A DNA stretch of 64,000 nucleotides from Desulforapulum autotrophicum HRM2 (GTDB taxonomy: Bacteria > Desulfobacterota > Desulfobacteria > Desulfobacterales > Desulfobacteraceae): assembly GCF_000020365.1 (NCBI RefSeq), contig NC_012108.1, forward strand, positions 2,542,001-2,606,000, given 5' to 3'. The position numbers were made by a program, and so were the translations under genes. Each line of letters starts with the position of its first letter. Positions within the stretch are counted from its first letter, which is position 1. Under the pieces are notes generated by a model. It had not been told where the DNA came from and did no database searches. It worked only from the letters and a program-made list of their open reading frames with translations. Positions 39,818 to 48,869 of the stretch are shown here, in pieces.

Positions 39818-40945
39818 ATGGAAGACGCCTATGAAATCAAAGGAAAAAACCGGCTTGACGCCCTTAGAGTTTTTCTTGCAACCCTGTTCGAAAAAGATGA
39901 TATCGGTTCCATGCTGATTCCCCTGGAGAGTGAAACCACCCACGCCATCATGCCGACCCTGGTCTCAGACCCGGCAGCCCTTGCCATGGCCGACCCCTTT
40001 GCTCCGTTTTTTCCCCTGAACGGGGCAAAACTTGTCTCAAAACTGACCAAGCGGCCAACGGATGAAACCGTTGCCGTGGTTTTAAGGCCCTGTGAATTAA
40101 GGGCCCTGGTTGAGCTTGTAAAAATCAAGCAGGCCAGGATGGATCATCTTATCACCATCTCGTTTGACTGCCCCGGGGCCTATCCAAATAAAACCTTCAA
40201 CCAGCTGCCGGAAAGGGGGGGAAGTCACACCCTTGAATTTCTGGCAAAGCGTTTTGCATCCGGGTTCGAGGAGGACAAAGCCCTTCCGCTGTCAACCGCC
40301 TGCACCATCTGCACCTCCCCATTCCCGGAAAATGCCGACATCTGCATTACCCTTGTTGACCAGCCCGATGACACCCTGGGTGTTTTTGCCGGAACAGACA
40401 GGGGACAACAATTGCTCATGGGCCTTGCCCTTGGGGAACGTCCCCTTCCCAAAACCCGTAAAGAGCGCCTCAAGGCGGTGCTGGCCCAAAGAGTCAGTGT
40501 TGAAAAAAAGGTGTTTGAGGACCTCACCGCCACCACATCCACCCTGGAGGGGCTCGGGAACTATCTGTCGGCCTGCGTTAACTGCTACAACTGCCGGGTA
40601 GCCTGTCCGGTCTGCTTCTGCCGGGAGTGCGTGTTTAACACGGATGTGTTTGATTATGAGCCCTTTCAATACGCCACCTGGTCAAAGAACAGGGGTACGC
40701 TTCGCATGCCCATGGACACGGTTTTTTTTCATATGACCCGGATGATCCACATGGGTCTTTCCTGTGTGGGGTGCGGCCAGTGTTCCAATGCCTGCCCCAA
40801 TGACATCCCCCTTGCCGAGCTTTTTACATCCGTTGGCAAGGCGGCCCAAAAGGGGTTTGGCTACCGTGCCGGCGCCAACCTTGCTGAGCCTTTTCCCCTG
40901 TCTGTTTTCTTTGAAGACGAGTTTCAGGATGTAACCGGAATCTGA
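39818..40945 (+). CDS. FrhB/FdhB-like iron-sulfur oxidoreductase subunit
   Basis: 375 residues resembling the coenzyme F420 hydrogenase/formate dehydrogenase beta family. The middle shows VLRPCELRALVELVKI, a family signature. Cysteine motifs are CTICTSPFPENADIC, CVNCYNCRVACPVCFCREC, and a ferredoxin motif CVGCGQCSNACP near the C-terminus. Family members carry FAD plus [4Fe-4S] clusters and exchange electrons between a carrier (F420, ferredoxin or NAD(P)H) and the complex. Deltaproteobacteria lack a known F420 economy, so the partner is probably ferredoxin or another protein. Spaced 12 nt after mvhD. Confidence 0.85.
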   Translation: MEDAYEIKGKNRLDALRVFLATLFEKDDIGSMLIPLESETTHAIMPTLVSDPAALAMADPFAPFFPLNGAKLVSKLTKRPTDETVAVVLRPCELRALVELVKIKQARMDHLITISFDCPGAYPNKTFNQLPERGGSHTLEFLAKRFASGFEEDKALPLSTACTICTSPFPENADICITLVDQPDDTLGVFAGTDRGQQLLMGLALGERPLPKTRKERLKAVLAQRVSVEKKVFEDLTATTSTLEGLGNYLSACVNCYNCRVACPVCFCRECVFNTDVFDYEPFQYATWSKNRGTLRMPMDTVFFHMTRMIHMGLSCVGCGQCSNACPNDIPLAELFTSVGKAAQKGFGYRAGANLAEPFPLSVFFEDEFQDVTGI

Positions 40946-41010
40946 CCGCCATGGCATAGCGGTCACAATGAAGATAAAAACGTGACAAATGTGAAATTCA
41001 AGGTGATGGT

Positions 41011-44000
41011 ATGATTAAAAAACAGGGTCAAGCACTGGTGGTGGGCGCAGGAATCAGCGGTATCAGGTCTGCCCTTGATCTTGCTGAAGCAGGATGCAGG
41101 GTGACCTTGATTGATGCTGCCCCCCACATGGGGGGTGTTCTTTCAAAGCTTGAGCACCAGTTTCCCACCGACGGCTGTGGCATGTGCCGAATGTTGCCTA
41201 ACACGGACAGGGAGAGCTGTTTCCAGGGGTGTCTGAGAAAGGGGTTGATTCATGAAAATATTGAGGTGAAACTGTTGACCCGCCTGGTCAAGGTCGAGGG
41301 AGAACCCGGCAACTACCATGCAACCCTTGAAAGCCCAGTGCCCATAGTCGACCCCAACCGCTGCACCGGATGCAACCTGTGTGCCCAGGTGTGCCCGGTT
41401 TCCATTGACGACCCCTTTAACCATGGGTTGTCCCGGACAAAGGCCATCTATCTGCCCGTTCCCCATGCTGTTCCAAATATCTATACCATTGACATGAACC
41501 ATTGCACCCTTTGCGGCGAATGTGAGCAGACATGTCCCTTTGACGCCATTACCCTTCCAGCCGACCACAGGAAAAATTTCAAGATCCTTGTGGTGGACGA
41601 TGAACAGATTGTAAGGGAAAGTTTAAAGGACTGGCTTGAGTTTGAAGGGTTTGTGGTGGAAACCGCAACTTCCGGTCAAGGGGCCCTGGAGCGCCTTGAG
41701 GCCACGCCCTTTGCCATGATGTTCCTGGATATAAAAATGCCGGGAATGGACGGTACAGAGGTGCTTTCAAGGGCAAAAGAGCAGTTCCCTGATCTTGTGG
41801 CCGTCATGATGACGGCCTATGCCACGGTTGAAACAGCAGTCTCTACCATGCGGTCCGGGGCCCTTGAGTATGTGATCAAACCCTTTGACCCGGAAAAGGT
41901 TGTCTCCCTGGTTAAAAAGGTCTTTCTTGAGCAACGGCCAGACCTTCGGGAGTCAGCCGGAATTGACGTGGGGGCCATTGTCCTTGCCACGGGCGTTGAT
42001 TACTATGATCCCATGGCCGGGACCAACACCTTTGGGTACAAGGCACTTGCGGATGTGGTGACCAACAGTGAGCTTGAACGGATATTAAGCCAGACCGGAC
42101 CCTTCAATGGTGAGTTGAAACGGCCTTCGGACGGCCGGGTTCCCCAACGCATGGCCTGGATTCAGTGCGTGGGTTCAAGGCAGAAGGATTTTCCCATATG
42201 CTCGTCAATCTGCTGCATGATCGCCCTTAAGGAGGCCGTGCTTGTGAGGCAGCGTTCCTGCGGCACCATTGAGACGGTTATTTATTTCATGGATATGCGC
42301 TGTTCCGGCAAAGATTTTGAGGCCTACCGGAAACGGGCTGAAAACGAGTATGGCGTGATTCTGAAACGGGCCCGCCCCCATTCGGTTTGCCCCGCTCCAG
42401 TTGCCGCTGCCAGCCCTGGCACACCACCGGAGTCAGGGGGGCTCTTGGTGGTCATCTCCGAGGATTCGGGTAAACGAGCAGATGAGATTTTTGACATGGT
42501 GGTCCTTTCTGTGGGCCAGCGACCCGGCAAAGACACAAATGACCTTGCCGCTGCCACGGGTGTTGACCTGAACCCCTTTGGTTTTCTGTCTTCTCCCTAC
42601 CAGGACCTATTCCTGGACAATGGAAAAAAGGCTGGCGTGTTTGTCGGCGGTTCCGCCTCCGGGCTAAAGGAGATCGGCGAATCCGTGATTTACGCCTCAT
42701 GGGCCTCAAGCCTGGCTCTCAAGACCATCCGGGCAGCCAAAGCCGCGGGACCAGGGGATGGGCCGGACAAAGAACCTGCCTTGCCCAATGTTCTTCGGGA
42801 TGTCTCGTCTGAAATTTCCGACATCGGCGTAGTAGTTTGTCAATGCCCACTTGGTCCGGATATTGCCCAGCAGGTTGCCCCCATTGTTGAACAGGACATC
42901 CACGTCTCAAAAATGATAAAAATTGACCGCATCTGTACCCAGGCCGGCTGGGATGACCTGGTACATACCCTGGGTGGAACGCGATTTAACCGACTGCTTG
43001 TTGTGGCCTGTGACCCACTGCTTTTTATTAAAAAAAAGGGGGAAATCGCTGCAGCCATGGGCCTTGATCCGGCCTATATTGAGTTTGCTGAGATACACAG
43101 GGACCAGCCACCTGGCCCCAGTGTCAGGATGGGGCTTGCCCGGATTCGCCACCTTGCCCGCCCCAAGACCCATACACCTGCCATGGTGCCCAGGGTACTT
43201 GTGGTCGGTGGCGGTATTGGGGGAATGACTGCGGCCCTTGGGGTTGCCGGGGCAGGTTTTGAGGTTGTCCTTGTTGAGCGATCGTCCGAGCTTGGCGGGA
43301 ATCTTGCCTGGCTTGATAAAAATATCAGTGGAAACGATCTACAAGCGTTGTTGAAGACCACCCGTGAGCGCATTGGGAAAACACCCGGTATAACCGTTTA
43401 CACCCATGCCACGGTGGACAATACAAGGGGAGGTCCGGGTCGATATTCAACCGTTATCAACATCAATACCGAATCAAACCCTGACGGCTCAAACCCAGGC
43501 AGCCCGAATCCCCATGGTCCATCCCCGAAGGGGTTAAGGGAAATCTTTCACGGGGCTGTGATCCTTGCCACAGGTGGTCAGGCGGCCGAAACCAAGGCCT
43601 ACGGGTATGGGACAAGTCCCGTTGTCATGACCAACCAGGAGGTTGAAATAGCCCTTCGATCAGGAAAACTTGACCCTGAAACCCTGAATGCGGTGGTCAT
43701 GATTCAGTGCGTGGATTCAAGGGAGTTACGGATGGATGCAAGACCTTACTGCAGCAGGATCTGCTGCACCTCATCTCTCAAGCACGCCCTTGAGTTAAAA
43801 CGTGCCAACCCGGAACTTGACATCTATGTGCTCTACCGGGAGATGATGACCCAGGGGGTTACCGAAGCATACTATAAGGAAGCAAGGGATCTTGGGGTGA
43901 TTTTTATCCGATACACCCTTGACAAAAAACCAGAGGTGGCGTTTGAGTCTGACCAGGCCATGGTCAGGGTCAATGAACCCATACTTGACCGAATTCTGGA

Positions 44001-44496
44001 AATTCAGGCCGACCTTGTTGTCCTTGCCACGGGTATTGTTGCAAAGGGAGTGGAACCCCTGGCAGGATTTTTCAAGGCCGGTGTCGATTCCTACAATTTT
44101 TTCAAAGAGGCAGACCCCAAGTGGCGGCCGGTTGACGCCGTCACAGGCGGGGTGTTTGCCTGCGGCCTTGCCCTGGGGCCAAGGGATGTGGAAGAAAGCA
44201 TAGCTTCTGCAGGGGCTGCGGCCATGGGAGCTGTCCGGCTTCTCTCAAGCTCGGGGATTGCATCTTCCCCTGTGACTGCAGCCGTTAAACAAAGCCTGTG
44301 CAGTGTTTGTGGCCGGTGCATTGATGCCTGCGCCTTTGGGGCAAGAACCCTTGATCCTGACACCAATCGGATCAAGATCGATCCCATTATCTGCCAGGGA
44401 TGTGGGGCCTGTGCCTCGGTCTGCACCAACAGCGCCGCCTATGTAAATAATTTTCTGGATCAGCAGATGTTTGAAATCATCGATGCTGCCGTTTAA
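41011..44496 (+). CDS. hdrA: Two-module HdrA-like protein with an internal receiver (REC) domain
   Basis: 1161 residues. Module 1 begins with FAD motif VVGAGISGIRSALDLAEAG, the HdrA cysteine site DGCGMCRMLP, and two ferredoxin motifs (CTGCNLCAQVCP, CTLCGECEQTCP, to about 176). A complete receiver domain follows (about 190-305): ILVVDDEQ (D196/D197), acceptor D240 in MMFLDIKMPGMDG, T268 in MMTAY and K290 in YVIKPFDP. HdrA sequence then resumes (QCVGSRQKDFPICSSICC). Module 2 repeats an HdrA N-terminal domain and FAD motif (VLVVGGGIGGMTAALGVAG) and ends in two more 4Fe-4S motifs. All receiver active-site residues are intact, so phosphorylation could control electron flow. It is the largest gene of the operon. 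Confidence 0.88.
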   Translation: MIKKQGQALVVGAGISGIRSALDLAEAGCRVTLIDAAPHMGGVLSKLEHQFPTDGCGMCRMLPNTDRESCFQGCLRKGLIHENIEVKLLTRLVKVEGEPGNYHATLESPVPIVDPNRCTGCNLCAQVCPVSIDDPFNHGLSRTKAIYLPVPHAVPNIYTIDMNHCTLCGECEQTCPFDAITLPADHRKNFKILVVDDEQIVRESLKDWLEFEGFVVETATSGQGALERLEATPFAMMFLDIKMPGMDGTEVLSRAKEQFPDLVAVMMTAYATVETAVSTMRSGALEYVIKPFDPEKVVSLVKKVFLEQRPDLRESAGIDVGAIVLATGVDYYDPMAGTNTFGYKALADVVTNSELERILSQTGPFNGELKRPSDGRVPQRMAWIQCVGSRQKDFPICSSICCMIALKEAVLVRQRSCGTIETVIYFMDMRCSGKDFEAYRKRAENEYGVILKRARPHSVCPAPVAAASPGTPPESGGLLVVISEDSGKRADEIFDMVVLSVGQRPGKDTNDLAAATGVDLNPFGFLSSPYQDLFLDNGKKAGVFVGGSASGLKEIGESVIYASWASSLALKTIRAAKAAGPGDGPDKEPALPNVLRDVSSEISDIGVVVCQCPLGPDIAQQVAPIVEQDIHVSKMIKIDRICTQAGWDDLVHTLGGTRFNRLLVVACDPLLFIKKKGEIAAAMGLDPAYIEFAEIHRDQPPGPSVRMGLARIRHLARPKTHTPAMVPRVLVVGGGIGGMTAALGVAGAGFEVVLVERSSELGGNLAWLDKNISGNDLQALLKTTRERIGKTPGITVYTHATVDNTRGGPGRYSTVININTESNPDGSNPGSPNPHGPSPKGLREIFHGAVILATGGQAAETKAYGYGTSPVVMTNQEVEIALRSGKLDPETLNAVVMIQCVDSRELRMDARPYCSRICCTSSLKHALELKRANPELDIYVLYREMMTQGVTEAYYKEARDLGVIFIRYTLDKKPEVAFESDQAMVRVNEPILDRILEIQADLVVLATGIVAKGVEPLAGFFKAGVDSYNFFKEADPKWRPVDAVTGGVFACGLALGPRDVEESIASAGAAAMGAVRLLSSSGIASSPVTAAVKQSLCSVCGRCIDACAFGARTLDPDTNRIKIDPIICQGCGACASVCTNSAAYVNNFLDQQMFEIIDAAV

Positions 44497-44506
44497 AGGG
44501 GGTTTT

Positions 44507-45034
44507 ATGGACGAAATGAAAAGGTTAAAAGCGGCCCTGAATACCTGTATCCAGTGCGGCACCTGCACGGGATCATGCCCCAACGCCGATGAGATGGACC
44601 TTGTGCCAAGGAAACTGTGGCGTATGGTGCTCATGGACAGGGTCGACAGCATCCTGGACAGCCGAACATTTACCCTCTGCTCTTCGTGTTATCTTTGCAC
44701 CCTGCGATGCCCCAGGGGGCTGCCCCTGACCGCAGCCATGGCTGCCCTTAAGGCCGTTGCCACCCAAAAAGACCTTAAAAAACACCGGGAGAGTACCCGG
44801 TTTTATGCAAGTTTCATGGAGAGCGTTCGCCGCCACGGCAGGGTCAGGGAGGGTGAATTCATGGGACTTTATTTTCTGTCCATGAAAAATCCCATGTTAC
44901 CCCTTCGTTTTGCCTCCCTTGGCATCAAGCTTGTGAAAAAAAACAAGGTGGCCTTTGAACTGCCGTCAAAGACAGGACCCGGCAACCTTGAGGGGCTTTT
45001 TAAAAAGGTTGCAGAAATTGAGGAGGCGTCATGA
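44507..45034 (+). CDS. hdrC: Heterodisulfide reductase-like subunit C
   Basis: 175 residues starting at the ATG 10 nt after hdrA, behind AAAGGGGG. There are two [4Fe-4S] motifs: CIQCGTCTGSCPNADEMDLVP and CSSCYLCTLRCPRGLPL, as in HdrC. It carries electrons from HdrA to the HdrB catalytic subunit. Its end overlaps the hdrB ATG by 4 nt, so the two are translationally coupled. Confidence 0.93.
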   Translation: MDEMKRLKAALNTCIQCGTCTGSCPNADEMDLVPRKLWRMVLMDRVDSILDSRTFTLCSSCYLCTLRCPRGLPLTAAMAALKAVATQKDLKKHRESTRFYASFMESVRRHGRVREGEFMGLYFLSMKNPMLPLRFASLGIKLVKKNKVAFELPSKTGPGNLEGLFKKVAEIEEAS

Positions 45035-45921
45035 ACTACACCTATTATCCGGGTTGCTCGCTGTCCGGGTCTGCAATGGAGTATGATGTGTCCACCCGTG
45101 CCCTCATGGCCTGCCTCGGGGTGTCTTTGACTGACATCAATGACTGGAACTGCTGCGGCGCCACGGCTGGCGAGGCAACGAGCGCCCTTTTAAGCCTTGC
45201 CCTTGGCGCACGAAATCTTGCCCTTGCAGAGCAGACAGACCCCAATTCAGATATCCTTGTACCGTGCAGCGCCTGTTACCTCAATCTTAAGAAGGCAGAA
45301 ATCCAGAGAAAAGAAGATGCCGGAATTGCCCAAAAGCTCGACACCATCCTTGCTGAAGAACAGCTTACGCTCACCAATCCGCCCGGGGTGCGTCATCTGC
45401 TGGATGTCCTGGTCAACGATATTACAACTGACACCTTTTACAAAAAAATAATCCGGCCCCTCAACGGGCTTAAAATCGCCCCCTACTATGGATGCCAGTG
45501 TCTCAGACCCTATCCTGTATTTGATGATCCCGAGGCCCCAGTGTCCATGGAAGGTCTTGTCAACGCCTGTGGTGCAAAGGTCTTTAAATGGGATATGGGG
45601 GCAAGCTGTTGCGGCGCTTCAAACATGAGCACAAAACCCGGTTCCGCTCGAAAGCTTGTCCAGAAGATCCTCATGGCGGCAAGGGGGGCCGATGCCATTG
45701 TTACTGTCTGCCCCATGTGCCAGCTCAACCTTGAGGGCTTCCAGACAAAGATTTCCCACAACGCCGGGATTGACCTTTCCATCTCCATACTTTATTTGCC
45801 CCAGCTCATGGGGCTGGCCCTGGGCCTTGGCGAATCAGAGGTAAAACTTGATAAAAACCTTGCCCTGACACCTGAATTCAAGGAAAAATTATCCGGGCTT
45901 ACCCTTGCGGTTCAGCATTGA
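45031..45921 (+). CDS. hdrB: Heterodisulfide reductase-like subunit B
   Basis: 296 residues with two CCG domains: YYPGCSLSGSAMEYD with WNCCGATAGEA and PCSACYLNL, then CQCLRPYPVF with GASCCGASNMS and VCPMCQLNLE. These cysteines bind the unusual noncubane [4Fe-4S] clusters that cleave disulfides in methanogen HdrB. The physiological disulfide in sulfate reducers is not known (DsrC trisulfide/disulfide is one proposal for such complexes). It is the last gene of the operon, followed by an inverted-repeat element. Confidence 0.93.
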   Translation: MNYTYYPGCSLSGSAMEYDVSTRALMACLGVSLTDINDWNCCGATAGEATSALLSLALGARNLALAEQTDPNSDILVPCSACYLNLKKAEIQRKEDAGIAQKLDTILAEEQLTLTNPPGVRHLLDVLVNDITTDTFYKKIIRPLNGLKIAPYYGCQCLRPYPVFDDPEAPVSMEGLVNACGAKVFKWDMGASCCGASNMSTKPGSARKLVQKILMAARGADAIVTVCPMCQLNLEGFQTKISHNAGIDLSISILYLPQLMGLALGLGESEVKLDKNLALTPEFKEKLSGLTLAVQH

Positions 45922-45980
45922 CACGGATTTTTTGAAATAATCAGGGATAAGGCCCATTATCAAAATAAAACCTCCCACAT

Positions 45981-46078
45981 GGCGTGTCTTTTAAGCCGTC
46001 TTATTCGTTGCCTTAATGGGCACATATTTCAATATGCACTTATTAATGCGCCTTGAATACGACTTAAAATCCTACGCC
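45981..46078. repeat. Imperfect inverted-repeat element (about 98 bp)
   Basis: The left arm GGCGTGTCTTTTAAGCCGTC and on to 46007 pairs imperfectly with the right arm 46054-46078 (TGAATACGACTTAAAATCC then TACGCC). It lies directly after hdrB and abuts copy 2 of the 39-nt repeat. It has no coding frame and looks like a MITE-like or REP-like element or a large terminator. Confidence 0.6.
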
Positions 46079-46114
46079 ATGTTTTGGAAGATTTTATTCC
46101 GATCATGGGCCTAA
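46076..46114 (+). repeat. 39-nt dispersed repeat, copy 2
   Basis: 36 of 39 bases match 23279-23317, in the same orientation. It directly follows the inverted-repeat element and precedes the broken IS transposase. Confidence 0.7.
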
Positions 46115-46149
46115 AACGGCATTGGCACGGCTCATGCCAAGGTACAGGG

Positions 46150-46862
46150 CCATTACAGATCAGATTTTCCACTAATAAGAATATCATCTCCGCCAAAAGG
46201 GAATGCTTTTCTCAACTGCTGAACCACCCACTCTGCTGTAGGATGCTCAGTAACATTGAAATGAATAATTTTTCTTCTGGCATTATCAATAATGAAAAAT
46301 ACATAAAGAGTCTTGAAGCTAATTGTTGGGACGGTAAAGAAATCCATACCCAATATATATTGACGATGATTTTTTAAAAATATTTTCCATTGTTGTCTTT
46401 TTCCCTTGGTTTTATCCGGGTCATCGGGTCTAATTTTTTTAAGGTATCGAGATCTGGTTATTTGAGAAATTTGATTTTTAGTATAGCCAAATTTCAAAAG
46501 CTCAGAATATATTCTGGGAGCACCCCAGATAAAATTTTCAGTTACCATTTTTTTATAAGCTGGCGGATTTCCAGTTTTATTGATGGCCTGCAAAGTCTTT
46601 TATGTTTATCTGACTTTTTAGTCCAATATTTCTTGAAACGCCGCCTTTGCCAGTCAATAACAGTCTCAAGTTTAACGATTATCAGAGCATCCATCGATTT
46701 TGGCCAAGCCCTTTTTAACGAGACTAAAAACGAACGGGTCAGATCAGTGATGTTTTTAAGGCCTTTGTTCTTTGCCATCTGCTGCCGCAGTTCAATAGTT
46801 TCCAAAACAAGGTCATTTTTTGATTTGAATAGGATCTGTATTATTGTGAACTGAAAAGTCAT
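46150..46862 (-). pseudogene. Broken IS transposase (integrase-core type)
   Basis: Two overlapping minus-strand frames make up one degraded gene. The upstream frame (46862 to 46542) reads SKNDLVLETIELRQQMAKN, ALIIVKLETVIDWQRRRFK and CRPSIKLEIRQLIKKW, the HTH part of an integrase-core transposase. The downstream frame (46593 to 46153) continues with ENFIWGAPRIYSELLKFG and a DDE-type core (GMDFFTVPTISFKTLYVFFI) and stops early. A frameshift lies near 46545, and the C-terminal catalytic part is missing, so the element is dead. It is AT-rich. Confidence 0.8.
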
Positions 46863-47129
46863 CAGTCGAATTAAGTAAGGCCCGATACCTTTTGTGCTCC
46901 TTATTTAATTTTAAGCAAGAGACACAACTGAATATCAGGTTCATTTGGTATTGATAATAAGTTTTAAGAACCCGCAATATACTGATATTATAGTGTAATC
47001 TAATATTGGCAAACAACAGAATATTTTTTAGGCTTGTAAAAGAAATTTGTCTTCATCTTGACAAAAGGCAAAAAAGCATTTACCTATCCTTTTATCATTC
47101 TGGGGTCTGGCCGCAGCAGTTGCGGCACA

Positions 47130-48397
47130 TGAAACAGATCCGGGAACCCCATGCAACAGTAAAAGAACACCCATGGAATAACGTGAAGTCCTTTTATTCG
47201 ACAATACGAAAACAACATACTCAACACCCCATCGAACTTGTGCCGCTTTCCCCTGTGCTGCAGGGCAAGCAAGTGCAGACGGCCGTCGAAATCCACAGCC
47301 TCGAAGCAAAAACCCGGCTCTGGTTCAAGTTTCCCGCAACAGTCCAGAATGCGGTCACCGATTTGCTGGATCCCTTTGTCACGGCATGTGTTTTTCTGGC
47401 CATGCGGGTCGGCTGCGACGTAATCGTCCGGGGACCGGTCAGCAAGTCCCTGATCGAAAATCTGAGTGATTTTCAGCAGATCTGGACAAAGTGGTACCCG
47501 GACCGTTATACCCATGTCAAGATCCTGCCGGATTCGATCGTCAATGAGGCCACACAAGTACCGCAAAAAACCGCCATGATGTTTTCCGGGGGTCTGGATT
47601 CGTGCTTTACTGCATGGAAACACACCATTGCAGCCAAGACCTTTCCCCGGAGAACACCGGATGCCGCCATACTGGTGCATGGGTTTGATATTCCGCTGGA
47701 CGACACCCGGGGCTTTTCAAACACGCTTTTAAAAGCCCGGCAGATCACGGATAGTATTGACCTTGAGCTGATTCCTGTTCAGTATAATTTCCGGCAGGTG
47801 GTTGGCGATTGGGAAGAGTCCCATGCCACAGCCCTGGCATCCTGCCTGCACCTGTTCAACCGGCGGTTTTCAGCCGGCCTGATCGCAAGCTCCCATTCGT
47901 ATGATGCACTGCGGTTTCCGTGGGGTTCCAATCCGTTGACAGACACCCTGTTGTCCAGCAGACAAATGAAAATATTCAATGACGGCGGCGAATGCTCCCG
48001 CTGGCAGAAAGCCGCATCCATTGCCGGCTGGGAACCTGCTGTGCAGCATCTGAGGGTCTGTCACAAGGGCCGGCACAAAGATGAAAACTGTGGGGTTTGT
48101 GCCCAGTGCCTGATCACCGCCCTTTGTTTTGCAGCAACCCGGCATCCAATACCGGACTGTTTAAATGTGGGGTCCATCCAACAGACAATTAAAGCCCTTC
48201 AGCTACTGCCGATAAAGCCCAGCGGCCTTTTACGCATCCAGGCTTTAGCCGCCTTTGCCAGGGAACGCGGCAACACAGCCCCCTGGGTGTCAGACTTTGA
48301 GGCCTGCTGCAGTTTTCATGAAAACCGACTGAACCAGGGGGCACCAATGGGATCATGGATGCTGTTCAGACGCAAGTGGTTCAAAGCATTCCGTTAA
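47130..48397 (+). CDS. PP-loop ATPase, QueC-like (AANH superfamily)
   Basis: About 422 residues from the first in-frame ATG; a TTG at 47006 and a GTG at 47183 are alternatives and no site decides. The PP-loop MMFSGGLDSCFTAWKH places it with ATP-pyrophosphatases that adenylate a carboxyl or amide (QueC, asparagine synthase C-domain). The C-terminal half has SHSYDALRFPWGSNPLTD and a cysteine cluster (LRVCHK...ENCGVCAQC), likely a metal site as in QueC. It is not QueC itself: an extra N-terminal domain of about 130 residues precedes the PP loop, and no queuosine genes are near. An acyltransferase and an asparagine synthase lie downstream beyond an IS, suggesting a role in decorating a sugar or peptide. 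Confidence 0.7.
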
Positions 48398-48869
48398 AAC
48401 AAATTTATATGAAACACCCACCAAAGCATTACAAACAGAGGCGTTTCATCGTTCGTTGTGGCTGGGAACCATACCTCGTTCCGGCCGTGCCGGTTTATAT
48501 GTAACACTCCCCTCGAAAAAGGGAATAGTATCCTGTTGGTTTTTGGGTCTTGTCCCAAGAACACTTTGATTGACGCTACAGATTGAAAATATCAAATCGA
48601 TAGAATTCTTCCTGTCGGGTTAATAATTCAGGCACGGAAGACAAGTTTTTAAATCATCAGTAGTGGTCGGTTTATTTTAGATAAGTTTTATATGCGTAGT
48701 TCCCCCGATGGAGGACTAACAGTTTGTTGTGCAAAAAACCGACCCGTCATGTTATATTCGCGCTCTAAGGCTTCATTTGATCATCCGACGTTTGTTTACC
48801 GAATCAATAATTTCTTTGTCTGCTGTCCTTCTCTAAACAATACCTGTTAAAAACGTGCTGTCAATTCGA
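48398..48869. other. Non-coding flank downstream of the IS110 transposase
   Basis: No gene is visible. GGTCGGTTT (48667-48675) pairs perfectly with AAACCGACC (48738-48746), enclosing 62 nt with a smaller hairpin. In the IS1111 branch of IS110 elements the guide (bridge/seek) RNA lies on this side of the transposase. TTTATATGAAACACCC (about 48407) and TTTATATGTAACACTCCC (about 48493) form an imperfect direct repeat. Confidence 0.45.

Noticed and set aside
47130-48397. True QueC (queuosine biosynthesis)
   Set aside because: It has an extra N-terminal domain of about 130 residues, and queD, queE and queF are absent from the window; only the PP-loop and cysteine cluster are shared.
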